64,000 nucleotides of DNA, from the NCBI RefSeq assembly GCF_014851395.1, contig NW_024041150.1:29142305-29206304 (forward strand), written 5' to 3'. The stretch is from Micropterus salmoides (lineage: Eukaryota; Chordata; Actinopteri; Centrarchiformes; Centrarchidae). Below the pieces are notes generated by a model. That model was not told the DNA's origin, did no database searches, and saw only the letters and a program-made list of their open reading frames with translations. Of the stretch, positions 48,991 to 57,855 are shown piece by piece. How positions within the stretch are numbered: the stretch's first letter is position 1; every line of letters begins with the position of its first letter. A program made the position numbers and the translations under genes.

Positions 48991-51080
48991 ATCTTGCTAA
49001 TCATTTTGGGATGAACACCCTCAGATTGGTACGGGAGTATGAAAGGACAGCCAGGAAAATTGCAGACTACAGGAATCACCTACGATTCAACCTGAGATGC
49101 CGACAACACAAACTTATTCCCAACAGCCTACACTTAGGCTCCACGGTAAAAGGACACAGAGCCGGAATAATCCTGGAGAAAGCACAACACCAGCTACTGA
49201 ACGAGAGAGTGAGACAGATACACTTCACAATTGAAGCCCTGAACAAAGAAATGGACAACATACACCACAAACTAGAAACATATCTGCCCAGTACAGCACT
49301 GGGAAAGGTCATGGACTTCATCAAGAAAGCACAGCTATCTCAGCACAACAAGAGCAAAGAAAGACAGACCTGGAAATTCCAAAACCTACAGTCCAGAGCG
49401 AGCTGCACTAACAGAACAGGAGAATTGTCTTGGAGGAGAAAGGACAATAACCCCACAACACTTGAAACAGACAACAGATGGGTGAAAAACTTGTCAGATA
49501 GGGAACTTACCCAACCAGAGAAAGACGTTCTGGCCAAAGGATTAAACTTCGCCATTACACCACAGCAACTACCTATAGTAGACCTCATCACAGCCACAGA
49601 ATCGGCCATTAGGAAAAACAAATTAACAGAAACAGAAGCAGAACAGCTCAGACTAAAGGTATCTGCAGCCCTTTCTAATGCGAAGGCCCCCCCTTCCAAC
49701 CTCACCATCCAAGAAAGGAAGGCTGTGACATCTCTGAGCAAGGAACAAAACATCACTATCCTACCTGCTGACAAAGGAAGATGCACGGTAGTACTTAACA
49801 CAGCTGACTACCAGAACAAAGTCAACACACTTCTAATGGACACAAACACGTATGAGACACTGAGACGAGACCCAACCAGCGGATACAAGAAAAAGGCCAT
49901 AGAATGTCTACAACAGTTACAGAAGGACAACACCATCACCCGTGAACAATATTACCGTTTGTATCCTGGAGAAGCCATTCCATGCATTTATGGACTACCC
50001 AAGATACACAAAGAAGGAGCCCCACTCAGGCCGATTATCAGCAGCATTAACTCGGCCACCTACAACATTGCCAAACACATTTCCACCATCTTAGCTCCAT
50101 TGGCGGGAAACACGCCTCACCACATCCAAAACTCTATTGACTTTGTAAACAAAGTTCGAGGACTAAAACTGGATCCAGATGAAACCATGGTATCCTATGA
50201 CGTGACTTCTTTGTTCACCTGCATCCCCACCATAGAGGCAGTAGAAACCGTTAGGAAACGGCTAACACAAGACAACACCCTGGACAACAGAACTAGCCTC
50301 AGCCCTGACCAAATCTGCAAATTACTCGACCTCTGTCTAAACACCACCTACTTCCAGTACAACGGTGGATTCTACAGACAGAAGCATGGCTGCGCCATGG
50401 GCTCACCGGTATCCCCGATTGTGGCAAACATCTACATGGAAGAAGTGGAGAATAAAGCCCTCAACTCCTTCAGAGGAATAGCACCGAGCCACTGGTACAG
50501 ATATGTGGACGACACCTGGGTCAAAATTAAAAGCCAGGAAGTGCAAGCCTTCACAGAACACATCAACTTTGTGGACAGTAACATCAAGTTCACACGAGAA
50601 GATGTTCACAACAACAGTTTGGCCTTCCTGGACTGCGCTGTACACATTGAAGAGGACAGGAGCCTGCAGACTGGTGTTTACAGAAAACCCACACACACAG
50701 ACCAATACCTACTCTTCGATTCACACCACCCACTGGAGCACAAGCTAGGGGTCATGAGAACACTGCACCACAGAGCGGAAAACATACCAACAAGCGCCCA
50801 AGCCAGAGAGAAGGAACAGAACCACCTGAAGGGGGCACTTACAGCCTGTGGATACCCTAAATGGACCTTTGTGAAGACAGCCACAAGATCCAAGAAGAAC
50901 AAAACTACAGGGGAGGAGGAAAAGAAGGTCAAACGCAACAACATTGTGATTCCATACGTGTCTGGAGTATCAGAGAAACTCAGGAGGATTTTCAACAAAC
51001 ATAACATCCCTGTGTTTTTTAAACCCAAGAACACACTAAGACAGATGCTGGTACACCCAAACACAAGAAAAGCAATCTAG
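48960..51080 (+). CDS. Penelope-like reverse transcriptase
   Basis: About 707 codons from ATG 48960 (an open frame continues back to 48885, without ATG, into the inverted copy). Copies element RNA into DNA at the nicked target. Visible RT blocks: ILPADKGRCTVVLNTADYQ (N-terminal PLE motif), YGLPKIHKEGAPLRPIIS, box A VSYDVTSLFTCIPT, box B KHGCAMGSPVSPIVANIYME, box C YRYVDDTWV with the catalytic YVDD, box D NSLAFLDCAV and box E VYRKPTHTDQYLLF. All three catalytic aspartates are present and there is no internal stop. The frame ends at TAG 51078-51080 just before the endonuclease, which continues in another frame: HPNTRKAI ends here while PKHKKSNLVYAVQ follows one frame over. An intact PLE would read through as one protein, so a small deletion near 51050 is inferred. 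Confidence 0.9.
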   Translation: MTWMTENLHRHLANHFGMNTLRLVREYERTARKIADYRNHLRFNLRCRQHKLIPNSLHLGSTVKGHRAGIILEKAQHQLLNERVRQIHFTIEALNKEMDNIHHKLETYLPSTALGKVMDFIKKAQLSQHNKSKERQTWKFQNLQSRASCTNRTGELSWRRKDNNPTTLETDNRWVKNLSDRELTQPEKDVLAKGLNFAITPQQLPIVDLITATESAIRKNKLTETEAEQLRLKVSAALSNAKAPPSNLTIQERKAVTSLSKEQNITILPADKGRCTVVLNTADYQNKVNTLLMDTNTYETLRRDPTSGYKKKAIECLQQLQKDNTITREQYYRLYPGEAIPCIYGLPKIHKEGAPLRPIISSINSATYNIAKHISTILAPLAGNTPHHIQNSIDFVNKVRGLKLDPDETMVSYDVTSLFTCIPTIEAVETVRKRLTQDNTLDNRTSLSPDQICKLLDLCLNTTYFQYNGGFYRQKHGCAMGSPVSPIVANIYMEEVENKALNSFRGIAPSHWYRYVDDTWVKIKSQEVQAFTEHINFVDSNIKFTREDVHNNSLAFLDCAVHIEEDRSLQTGVYRKPTHTDQYLLFDSHHPLEHKLGVMRTLHHRAENIPTSAQAREKEQNHLKGALTACGYPKWTFVKTATRSKKNKTTGEEEKKVKRNNIVIPYVSGVSEKLRRIFNKHNIPVFFKPKNTLRQMLVHPNTRKAI

Positions 51081-51333
51081 TGTATGCGGTCCAATGCAGT
51101 GAGGAATGCACAGACCTGTATATTGGGGAGACTAAACAACCACTACACAAACGCATGGCTCAACACAGAAGGGCCAACTCCTCAGGTCAAGACTCTGCAG
51201 TCTACTTACATCTGAAGGACAGAGGACACTCGTTTGAGGACCACCAGGTGCACATTTTAGACAGAGAAGATGGATGGTTTGAAAGAGGTGTCAAGGAAGC
51301 CATCTACACCAGGGTTGAGAAGCCGTCATTGAA
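51056..51333 (+). pseudogene. PLE GIY-YIG endonuclease, frameshifted and split by a LINE
   Basis: Reads PKHKKSNLVYAVQCSEECTD and onward LYIGETKQPLHKRMAQHR ... FERGVKEAIYTRVEKPSLN, where the LINE tail begins. The GIY-YIG motif, the Arg/His of KRMAQHR and the Glu of ERG or KEA are present, but the frame differs from the reverse transcriptase. The remaining tail is at 54440-54626. Not translatable as a full RT-endonuclease. Confidence 0.87.
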
Positions 51334-54300
51334 TAATAATAATAATAATAATAATCCTATTTGTAGAGCACTTTTCAAAAACAAGTTACAAAGTGCTTTA
51401 ACAAGTGTAAAGAATAATACAAAAAAAAGATAAGAGCATGAAAATTTAATATAAAATTAGTAAAATACAATAAAATAAAAGGGATAAAATAAAGTCAAAT
51501 AAGATCAGGAAAGGCTCTCCTATAAAAGTATGTTTTAAGAAGGGACTTAAGAGAGTTCACTGACTCAGCCGACCTGATTTCCTCGGGCAGGCTGTTCCAG
51601 AGCCTCGGGGCCCTGACAGCAAACGCTCTGTCCCCTTTAGTTTTCAGTCGAGACTCTGGAACAGACAACAGACCTCTGCCCGAGGATCTCAAGGTACGTG
51701 CTGGTGCGTATGGGACTAAAAGGTCAGAAATATAACAAGGCGAGAGGCCATGAAGAGCTTTAAAAGTGATCAATAGAATTTTAAAGTCAATTCTAAAAAT
51801 ACTGGGAGCCAGTGTAATGAAGCTAAAATAGGAGTAATGTGTTCATATTTCTTTGTTCTGGTTAAAAGCCTGGCAGCTGAGTTCTGGACAGTCTGGAGTC
51901 GATCAATAGATTTTTGGGTTAAACAGGTGAAAAGGCTGTTGCAATAATCCAGGCGCGATGAGATGAAGGCGTGTAAAATGGTCTCGGTGTCCTTAAAAGT
52001 TAACATAGATCGAATTTTAGCTAAATTTCTAAGTTGATAAAAACATGATTGAACAAGCTTTGTGGTGTGCTGCTCGAAATTTAAATTACTATCAAACCAA
52101 ACACCAAGGTTCTTTGCCACAGGCTTAATGTGATTTACTAGGGAACCAGCAGATGGCAGTATTTGATTTGCCATCTGCTGGGACCCGATGACCAGGATTT
52201 CTGTTTTGTCTGAGTTCAGCTGGAGGAAATTATTTGACATCCATTTTTTAACTTCACAAAGGCAGTTGTTAAGTGAACTCAGCATTCCAGGGTCTGTGGA
52301 TCTGACGGGCAAGTATATTTGTGTGTCATCAGCATAAATATGAAAAGAAATGCCATGTTTATGGATAATATGTCCAAGGGGAAGCAGATACAAGGAAAAC
52401 AAAATGGGTCCTAAGACCGACCCCTGAGGCACACCATATTTAACTGGACAGAATGAAGAGACATAGTTGTTTACAGACACGCAAAACTTCCTATTTGACA
52501 GGTAGGATGAAAACCATTCTAGGGCAGTACCAGAGATCCCCACCCAGTGCCTCAGTCTGTCTAACATGATGTTGTGATCAATGGTGTCAAAAGCAGCGCT
52601 AAGGTCCAGGAGTACAAGGACTGAGCACATACCTTCATCAGCAGATATTAAAAGGTCATTGGTGACTTTAAGCAGGGCAGTCTCAGTGCTGTGGTACTTC
52701 CTAAAACCAGACTGAAACTTTTCAAATATTTTGTTATTTTCCAGCACAGTGAGCAGCTGTTTGGACACAATTCTTTCTAGAATCTTTGCAATAAAAGGCA
52801 GTTTTGAAATTGGTCTAAAATTTTGTGGGAGGGAGAGATCTAAACCAGGTTTCTTTAAAAGTGGGTTCACGCAAGCCGTTTTAAAATAATCAGGGACACA
52901 ACCAGTAGATAGGGAGCTGTTGAAAACAGAGATCAAATGGGGCCCAACAGAATCTATTACTTTTAGTAAAAATTTTGTAGGTATTATATCAAGTGGGCTG
53001 GAGGACACTCTCATTTGTGATATTGTTTTTAAAAGCTCAGACAAGTCGATGGGATAAAACTGGTTAAAACTCTGTTGTTGCTGGTGAGGAACCTCTAAGT
53101 AAGAGGCCGCGGGGGTAATAGAGGCTCTGATTGACACCACCTTATTGGTAAAATAAGATAAAAACAATTCACAGTCATCATTACTTCCAGCTGAGGCACA
53201 AGGAGGGGTTGGGGTTACCAGCTGATCCACAGTCTTAAACAGAAACCTGGGATTGTGTTTATGTGTAGTAATGAGTTCAGAAAAATAGTGTGTTCTCGCA
53301 TCCTTAACCATTTTATTGTAGTTAATTAATAAATCCTTCAGACTGAGGTAATGGACTTGGAGATTGGATTTTTTCCATCTGCGCTCTGCTTTCCTGCATT
53401 CCCTTTTTAGGCTGCGAATGCTGTCATTTATCCAGGGTTGTTTACTAGCTTTAGACGTAGGCCTAACCTTTAGAGGAGCAGTAATATTTAGTGACGACAA
53501 GCAGATATGATTGAAGTGATCAACCAGATTGTTGGTGTTGGAATCAGACAGGTGTTGGCTTTGGCTCTGAAAGACTGCGCAAAACTTTGAAACACTTTGT
53601 TCATTAAAGATGCGACAACACACGGAGCTTGGTGAGGCGGCATGAGTAACAGGCGAATCGCAGCTAAAAACAATACATCTGTGGTCAGATATGGTCATGT
53701 CCACTAATTCCACAGAGGAAATGCTGACACCCAGGGTAAAAACCAAGTCCAGTGTATGACCACAGTTATGTGTTTGCCCTTTGACATGTTGTTTGAAGTT
53801 AAAAGAAGTGGCCATATTTAAAAAGTCAGTTGCATTAACATTGTTGGGGTCATCAACATGAATATTAAAATCGCCACAAAGAACAATTCTGTCATAATTT
53901 AAAACCAGAGTAGATAAAAATTCAGGAAGTTCTGATAAAAATCCTCCAGGCGGTTTTGGGGGGCGATAAATTATAACAAATATGATAGGTTGCAGCCCTC
54001 CAACTTTAAGAGTGAGAACTTCAAAGGAGCTAAATTCATCACAGCGTACTTGATGACATTTAAAATTTTTCCTATACACGCTCACTAGCCCACCACCACG
54101 ACCACTGACCCTCGGTTGACTAAAGCAATCATATTGAGGCGGACACAGTTCAGCTAGCTGGCTATAGTCATTCATTTGCAACCAGGATTCAGTTAAAAAC
54201 ATAAAATCTAGATTTGCAGACAAGATAAAATCATTTAAGATAAAAGTCTTACTTGAAAGTGATCTCACAATGAAGAGAGCCATTTTAAATGAGTTTGTTC

Positions 54301-54433
54301 TGGGTGCTGGAGTTGGTGCAGTTGTCCTAATCCTTAAGAGATTACTATGATTTCTGTGTGGGATGTGCACATTTCGGTTTACTGGTCTATGCGTGATGAT
54401 GACAGGAATAGAAGTCTGTGGAACAGCGCTGGG
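51334..54433 (-). mobile_element. L2-type (CR1 group) LINE nested in the PLE
   Basis: 3.1 kb, minus strand. Flanked by ATTGAA at 51328-51333 and 54434-54439; removing it and one duplicate restores the PLE reading order seen in the inverted copy (...CCGTCATTGAACAGGGGAGG). The 3' end carries a (ATT)n tail (AAT repeats at 51331-51354 on the plus strand) after GTGCTCTACAAATAGGATT, typical of fish L2. No ORF1 is present, so it is 5'-truncated just before or at the start of the endonuclease. One frameshift in ORF2. Young and potentially once active. Confidence 0.9.
51495..54433 (-). pseudogene. L2-type LINE ORF2 (endonuclease and reverse transcriptase), one frameshift
   Basis: N-terminal apurinic-type endonuclease motifs: FLTESWL, VIIYRPPKPPGG, CGDFNIHVDDP, GHTLDLVFT, TISDHRCI. 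Reverse transcriptase motifs: FRPISKLPFIAKILERI, FRKYHSTETALL, box A LLDLSAAFDTIDH, box B GVPQGSVLGPILFSLY, box C IYADDTQIYL with catalytic YADD, LQLNSDKTEIL and NLGVWFD. The frame stops near 51770 after HWLPVFLELTLKFY, and the C-terminal part (ITFKALHGLSPCYISDLL ... RLWNSLPEEIRSAE, stop 51495) is one frame over. The slip maps to the five-base T run (minus strand) at 51795-51799, consistent with loss of one T. Otherwise open for over 880 codons. Confidence 0.9.
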
Positions 54434-54439
54434 ATTGAA

Positions 54440-54626
54440 CAGGGGAGGGGGTCTACGCCACCACTTATCCCCCACTTACAATGCTGTCCTTTCATCACTT
54501 CCCAGGAAACTCAACAAACGTAACCTATTGGCCTCAGGTGAAGATACCAACGATGGTCGTTCAGTCTTGGCCACCGGTAGTCTTAACGACTGTAACGACT
54601 GTCGTCACAGCAACAAGGAACACTAA
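54440..54626 (+). pseudogene. PLE endonuclease C-terminal tail, downstream of the LINE
   Basis: Reads NRGGGLRHHLSPTYNAVLSS ... NDCNDCRHSNKEH then stop; identical in layout to the end of the inverted copy on the minus strand at 48429-48620. Separated from its domain by the LINE. Confidence 0.85.
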
Positions 54627-54699
54627 CGAACCAGCGGTATCGATGACCCAGGATAACGACCCCATTGAGGTTAAATAGCTGAGTTTCCCTGCCAGTCAG

Positions 54700-54748
54700 T
54701 CAGAACTGAAGAAGTCCTTTGGATGAGGGACGAAACGTCTTCCAGTAT
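54700..54748 (+). ncRNA. Structured PLE 3' motif, hammerhead-like candidate
   Basis: GTCC (54714-54717) and GGAC (54728-54731) can pair around TTTGGATGAG; then GAAACGTC follows, with outer CTGAAGAAG and CTTCCAG able to pair. PLE terminal repeats are known to contain hammerhead ribozymes, whose core is CTGATGA...GAAA...GTC with cleavage after GTC; here GGATGAG...CGAAAC...GTC resembles it but not perfectly. The forward pseudo-LTR copy at 48898 starts at this very GTCTTCCAG, as a self-cleaved end would. No fold was computed. Confidence 0.35.
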
Positions 54749-54792
54749 CTTCAACCAAGTCCAGTTGCCCTTGATTTTAACCTTCGTTGGAT
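54737..54792 (+). repeat. PLE terminal repeat, 3' copy
   Basis: GTCTTCCAGTATCTTCAACC ... CCTTCGTTGGAT, matching 48898-48955; ends where the right target duplication begins. Confidence 0.82.
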
Positions 54793-54804
54793 ATAGGCTA
54801 TTAT
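54793..54804. repeat. Target-site duplication, right copy, of the Penelope-like insertion
   Basis: ATAGGCTATTAT, one mismatch to the left copy at 48231-48242. Confidence 0.78.
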
Positions 54805-54829
54805 GCAAAACTCTATACACTAACCACAA

Positions 54830-55320
54830 AACCTTACACCAAAAAGTGAAACATTTCACATCTCTTGTAAAAGAAAAGTCTTGTCTGTTTTTGCATCAAT
54901 ACAGTACACACAAATGTCTTTGCTAAAAGTTTTGTCATGGATGTAGTACAGTAAAGCTCACATACACACCGGTGCCTAAATGTGTAATGTATGGATGTGT
55001 ATTCCTCAGTTGTTTTACACGATCTGAGTTTATTTTGAAAGGGACTCTGCACAGGTGCTTCATCCAATGCAGAGAGATTCACTCTGTTGATGTTTTGGAA
55101 CAATGTGTTACCTGCCAGTAAGCGGTTCTGTAGTTCTCTGAGTGTGGTGCATTCATTGGCAATAACCGTGTTTACAATGTGGGTCCACTCCTTTGGGGTG
55201 AACAATCAACCTGTTCCACCAGATAATGGTTTTCTTGCAATTCATTTTTGGAGTTCTGTGTAGAATGGCTCAGATTGGCCTTTTTTCTTTTTTCGCTTTT
55301 TTTGTGATGTTCCAATGCAA
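54830..55320 (-). pseudogene. IS630/Tc1-type transposase remnant (helix-turn-helix start)
   Basis: The minus strand from 55205 reads FTPKEWTHIVNTVIANECTT, then LRELQNRLLAGNTLFQNINR and VNLSALD. This resembles the N-terminal helix-turn-helix of a teleost transposase family (pattern IVNMVxANxxxxLREIQ...FxNINxVSxxTxD). After SALDE the similarity stops, and the remaining frame to 54834 looks like the non-coding end of the element joined by a deletion. No catalytic region. Confidence 0.5.
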
Positions 55321-56399
55321 ACAAAATAAATAAACATGAGAATACCAAATCATTTGTAAATGACCCTTTGCTAAGCGACGCCCCCCTTAATTTCTGTTGC
55401 TAAGTCCGACAAACTGTCGGAGACAGTTTTGCAGTTGCATTGTGCATTTGAAAGTTGTATTTAGGCTGTCAAACTGACGTGAAAAATAATAAAGACAGAA
55501 GCTAAAAATGAACCACCGTATTACCTGACTATTAAGTCATACGACAACAATATTAAGGATCAACACTGTTCCTGTAAAGCTGGGTAGGTCTCTAGTCACT
55601 ATTACAATAATTTAAAAAGCAGAACAGGTGGGCTTTATAACATAAACATACATAACTACATTCAGTAGTAATTTATGTAAGCTAGCGTTCACTGACTAAC
55701 ATTAGGCTGCATTAGGAACAATCCACAGCCTACATTTTTTTGTATTTGTTTTAGGTTTTAGAAAGAGAATAAATCGTACTTCTCAAGGAACAGTGTTTGA
55801 CCATGTCTTGGAAAAATACAGCAAAACAAAAACTAGAAAACGACGCCTTATGAAGCCATGAAAGTGTCGGACCTTATTTAGAGCAAGTCCTACTGCGCTG
55901 TGATTGGCAAGCTGCATGTTTGGGGCGTGGCTTAGTGAAGGGTCAATTGCAACATTTTTCTGGGAAAATGAGTGTATTATGTGACAGACATGCATGGGTG
56001 CCCATATTTTTGTCCATGACTGTAGGTTGGTTAGGGTATGGTGAAAATTAGGCAACTAAAACGCTTGGTTACGGTAAGGTCAAGATTGTGATTGTGGTTT
56101 ACTGTAAGGGTTCACAACTTCCTGCGCTGGCATTGGATGTAAATCTTGAGGTGTAAAATTGTACAATACAGACATAATTCCTGGTGATACCAAGATTTCC
56201 CCATAAATGTGATGTATCCCCAGTTTTGGGAAACCCATCACCATTGGTCCAACATACACTTTCCAGTGTTCTTAAATAACAATAGTGGATGGATGATTGG
56301 ATATAAGTAATCGTAGAAATTTAGCAGAGTGGTTGTGCTTCACCTGGTTGTCTGTAGACCTTAGGGGACAGAATGACAAGGTCGAACATCAAGTATAAC
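55321..56399. other. Intergenic, nothing recognised
   Basis: AT-rich sequence without a supported gene; an ORF-like stretch at 55783-56055 has no domain. Confidence 0.45.
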
Positions 56400-56625
56400 C
56401 ACTGCTCCTTCTCACTGAGAGCAGCCAGTTGAAGTGGCTCCATATGAAGATATTACAAACACCTTCAACAGGACAGAGAGTCTTGGAAGAGACCCAAAAC
56501 ACAACCAAGCGATTATATTTCTCATCTGGCCTGGAAACACCTTAAGATGGGCAAGAAAGATCTGGGGAGAAGGGTTTCTGGGCTACTTTGCTGAGCCTAC
56601 TACAGTCACGTCCTAAACCCGTATA
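56400..56625 (+). repeat. Decayed 3' end of a fish non-LTR retroelement
   Basis: GAGAGCAGCCAGTTGAAGTG, then GACAGAGAGTCTTGGAAGAG, ACACAACCAAGCGATTATAT, CTGGCCTGGAAACACCTTAA and GAAGGGTTTCTGGGCTACTT. These follow, with changes and an internal deletion, a GC-rich repeat common in teleosts (CAGTTGAGGTGGCTC..., GAGACTATGTCTC..., GGCCTGGGAACGCCT...). The element class is not certain. Confidence 0.5.
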
Positions 56626-57855
56626 AGTGGCAGGATGGATGTTTTTGCAGATGCAGTCGTAAAATGTGGTTAGTGTAATGTGATTGTTCTTATGCTCCTT
56701 GTTGTGATGTGATACATTTGTTTGACCTAGATTGAAAGTTTTCTCAAAGTACCTTGAAGTTGAACCTCCTTTAGTGAAAGAGAAGCTTCCCACTGCCTCC
56801 TTTCAGACGTTGTATCGTTTCAAGCCATTTGTCACTGCTGGCCTTTCCATTTGCATACACAGACAGCTTTGAAGACCCCACATGATGTTGTTTAATTAAG
56901 GCGTTTGTGAATATGCGTCTGTTCGTGTCACTTTGTGAGTCAAGGCATGTGTAAGTGAGAAGCTGTGTTTTGCTGTGACGCCTTTCCGAGAGTGCGCTTG
57001 TGCTGAAGTATTTGTTTATTCCATGTTTATGCAGAGCCGATTTAGCTCCTCTCTTTCCCCCTCAGGCTTGCCTCTACATCACAAACACACACACATTAGA
57101 GAGGGAGGGATGGGGACTAATTAAGTCGGTCACAGAAATAAGACCTAACCCTCGTCCCTTCACTGGCTTATGTGAACCGAAACAACAACAAAAATGGATG
57201 ATAGCTGTCCATCCGTCTATCCCTCCGGCCAAAACTTGATTACAGTCCCGGGCATCTGCTGTGGGTGATGGAAGCTAACTGAACAGCAAACTGTCAGTCT
57301 TTCCTCTCAACCCAGATCCTCTCATCTCTCTTTATCACTTCATTCCTTCATCTGTCCACCCCCTCTCCTCTCATCTCTCTGTATGAAAGGCTACATTACA
57401 TCCAGAAAGACACAAGGAATATATGAGGGTGTGATGGTGAAATTATCATCTTGATTAGAGAAATATATCAAATTACTGACTGAGATTGAAGTTTTAGTTT
57501 TACAAACATTTCTCAAAGACCTTACTAAATGCCTAAAGTGTCTGCTTACAATGATGAAAGATTATATGGTTAAGTAGCCAGATAACATCTTGTAAATGAA
57601 TAACCTGGCGTCCGTGACCAAGGGTAAGGGCCAGAGAAAACCAGGAACAAATGTAGGACTGTGGTGAGAGCAATGTGGCAGATTGAACAGGACAAATCAT
57701 CAGTGGCAGAATGTCCTTCTATCCAAAATAATTTGTCATGGAGGACAACTGAAACTGACACTTTAGTAGAAAAGTACACCCATCTAAGAAAGTCATTTAC
57801 CAAATATCAATAACAGTATCGGCAACAGTCCAGCATGACTGGTAAAGGAGCTTAG
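56626..57855. other. Intergenic, little recognised
   Basis: Pyrimidine-rich stretch 57300-57380. 57600-57855 may hold the eroded upstream part of the coding-like relic that follows. Confidence 0.4.

Larger units (their letters stand above)
48243..54792 (+). mobile_element. Composite Penelope-like retroelement with nested LINE
   Basis: Penelope-like elements (PLEs) encode a telomerase-related reverse transcriptase joined to a GIY-YIG endonuclease and often carry pseudo-LTRs and partial inverted copies. Order seen: inverted copy of the 3' end (48243-48897, minus strand, endonuclease tail readable), forward pseudo-LTR (48898-48990), reverse transcriptase (48960-51080), endonuclease start (51056-51333), an L2-type LINE in opposite orientation (51334-54433), endonuclease tail and 3' UTR (54440-54734), and a second forward terminal repeat ending at 54792. 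The 12-bp duplication outside both ends shows that the inverted-plus-forward unit arrived in one insertion and the LINE came later. The inverted and forward endonuclease stretches differ by about one residue in 85, so the element is young. About 3.45 kb without the LINE. Confidence 0.88.

Noticed and set aside
49076..51064. Several minus-strand frames of 80-153 codons
   Set aside because: Antisense of the Penelope-like reverse transcriptase; no motifs of their own.
54363..54678. Independent plus-strand gene of 87 codons
   Set aside because: It is the tail of the PLE endonuclease (54440-54626) cut off by the LINE, as the inverted copy at 48429-48897 shows.
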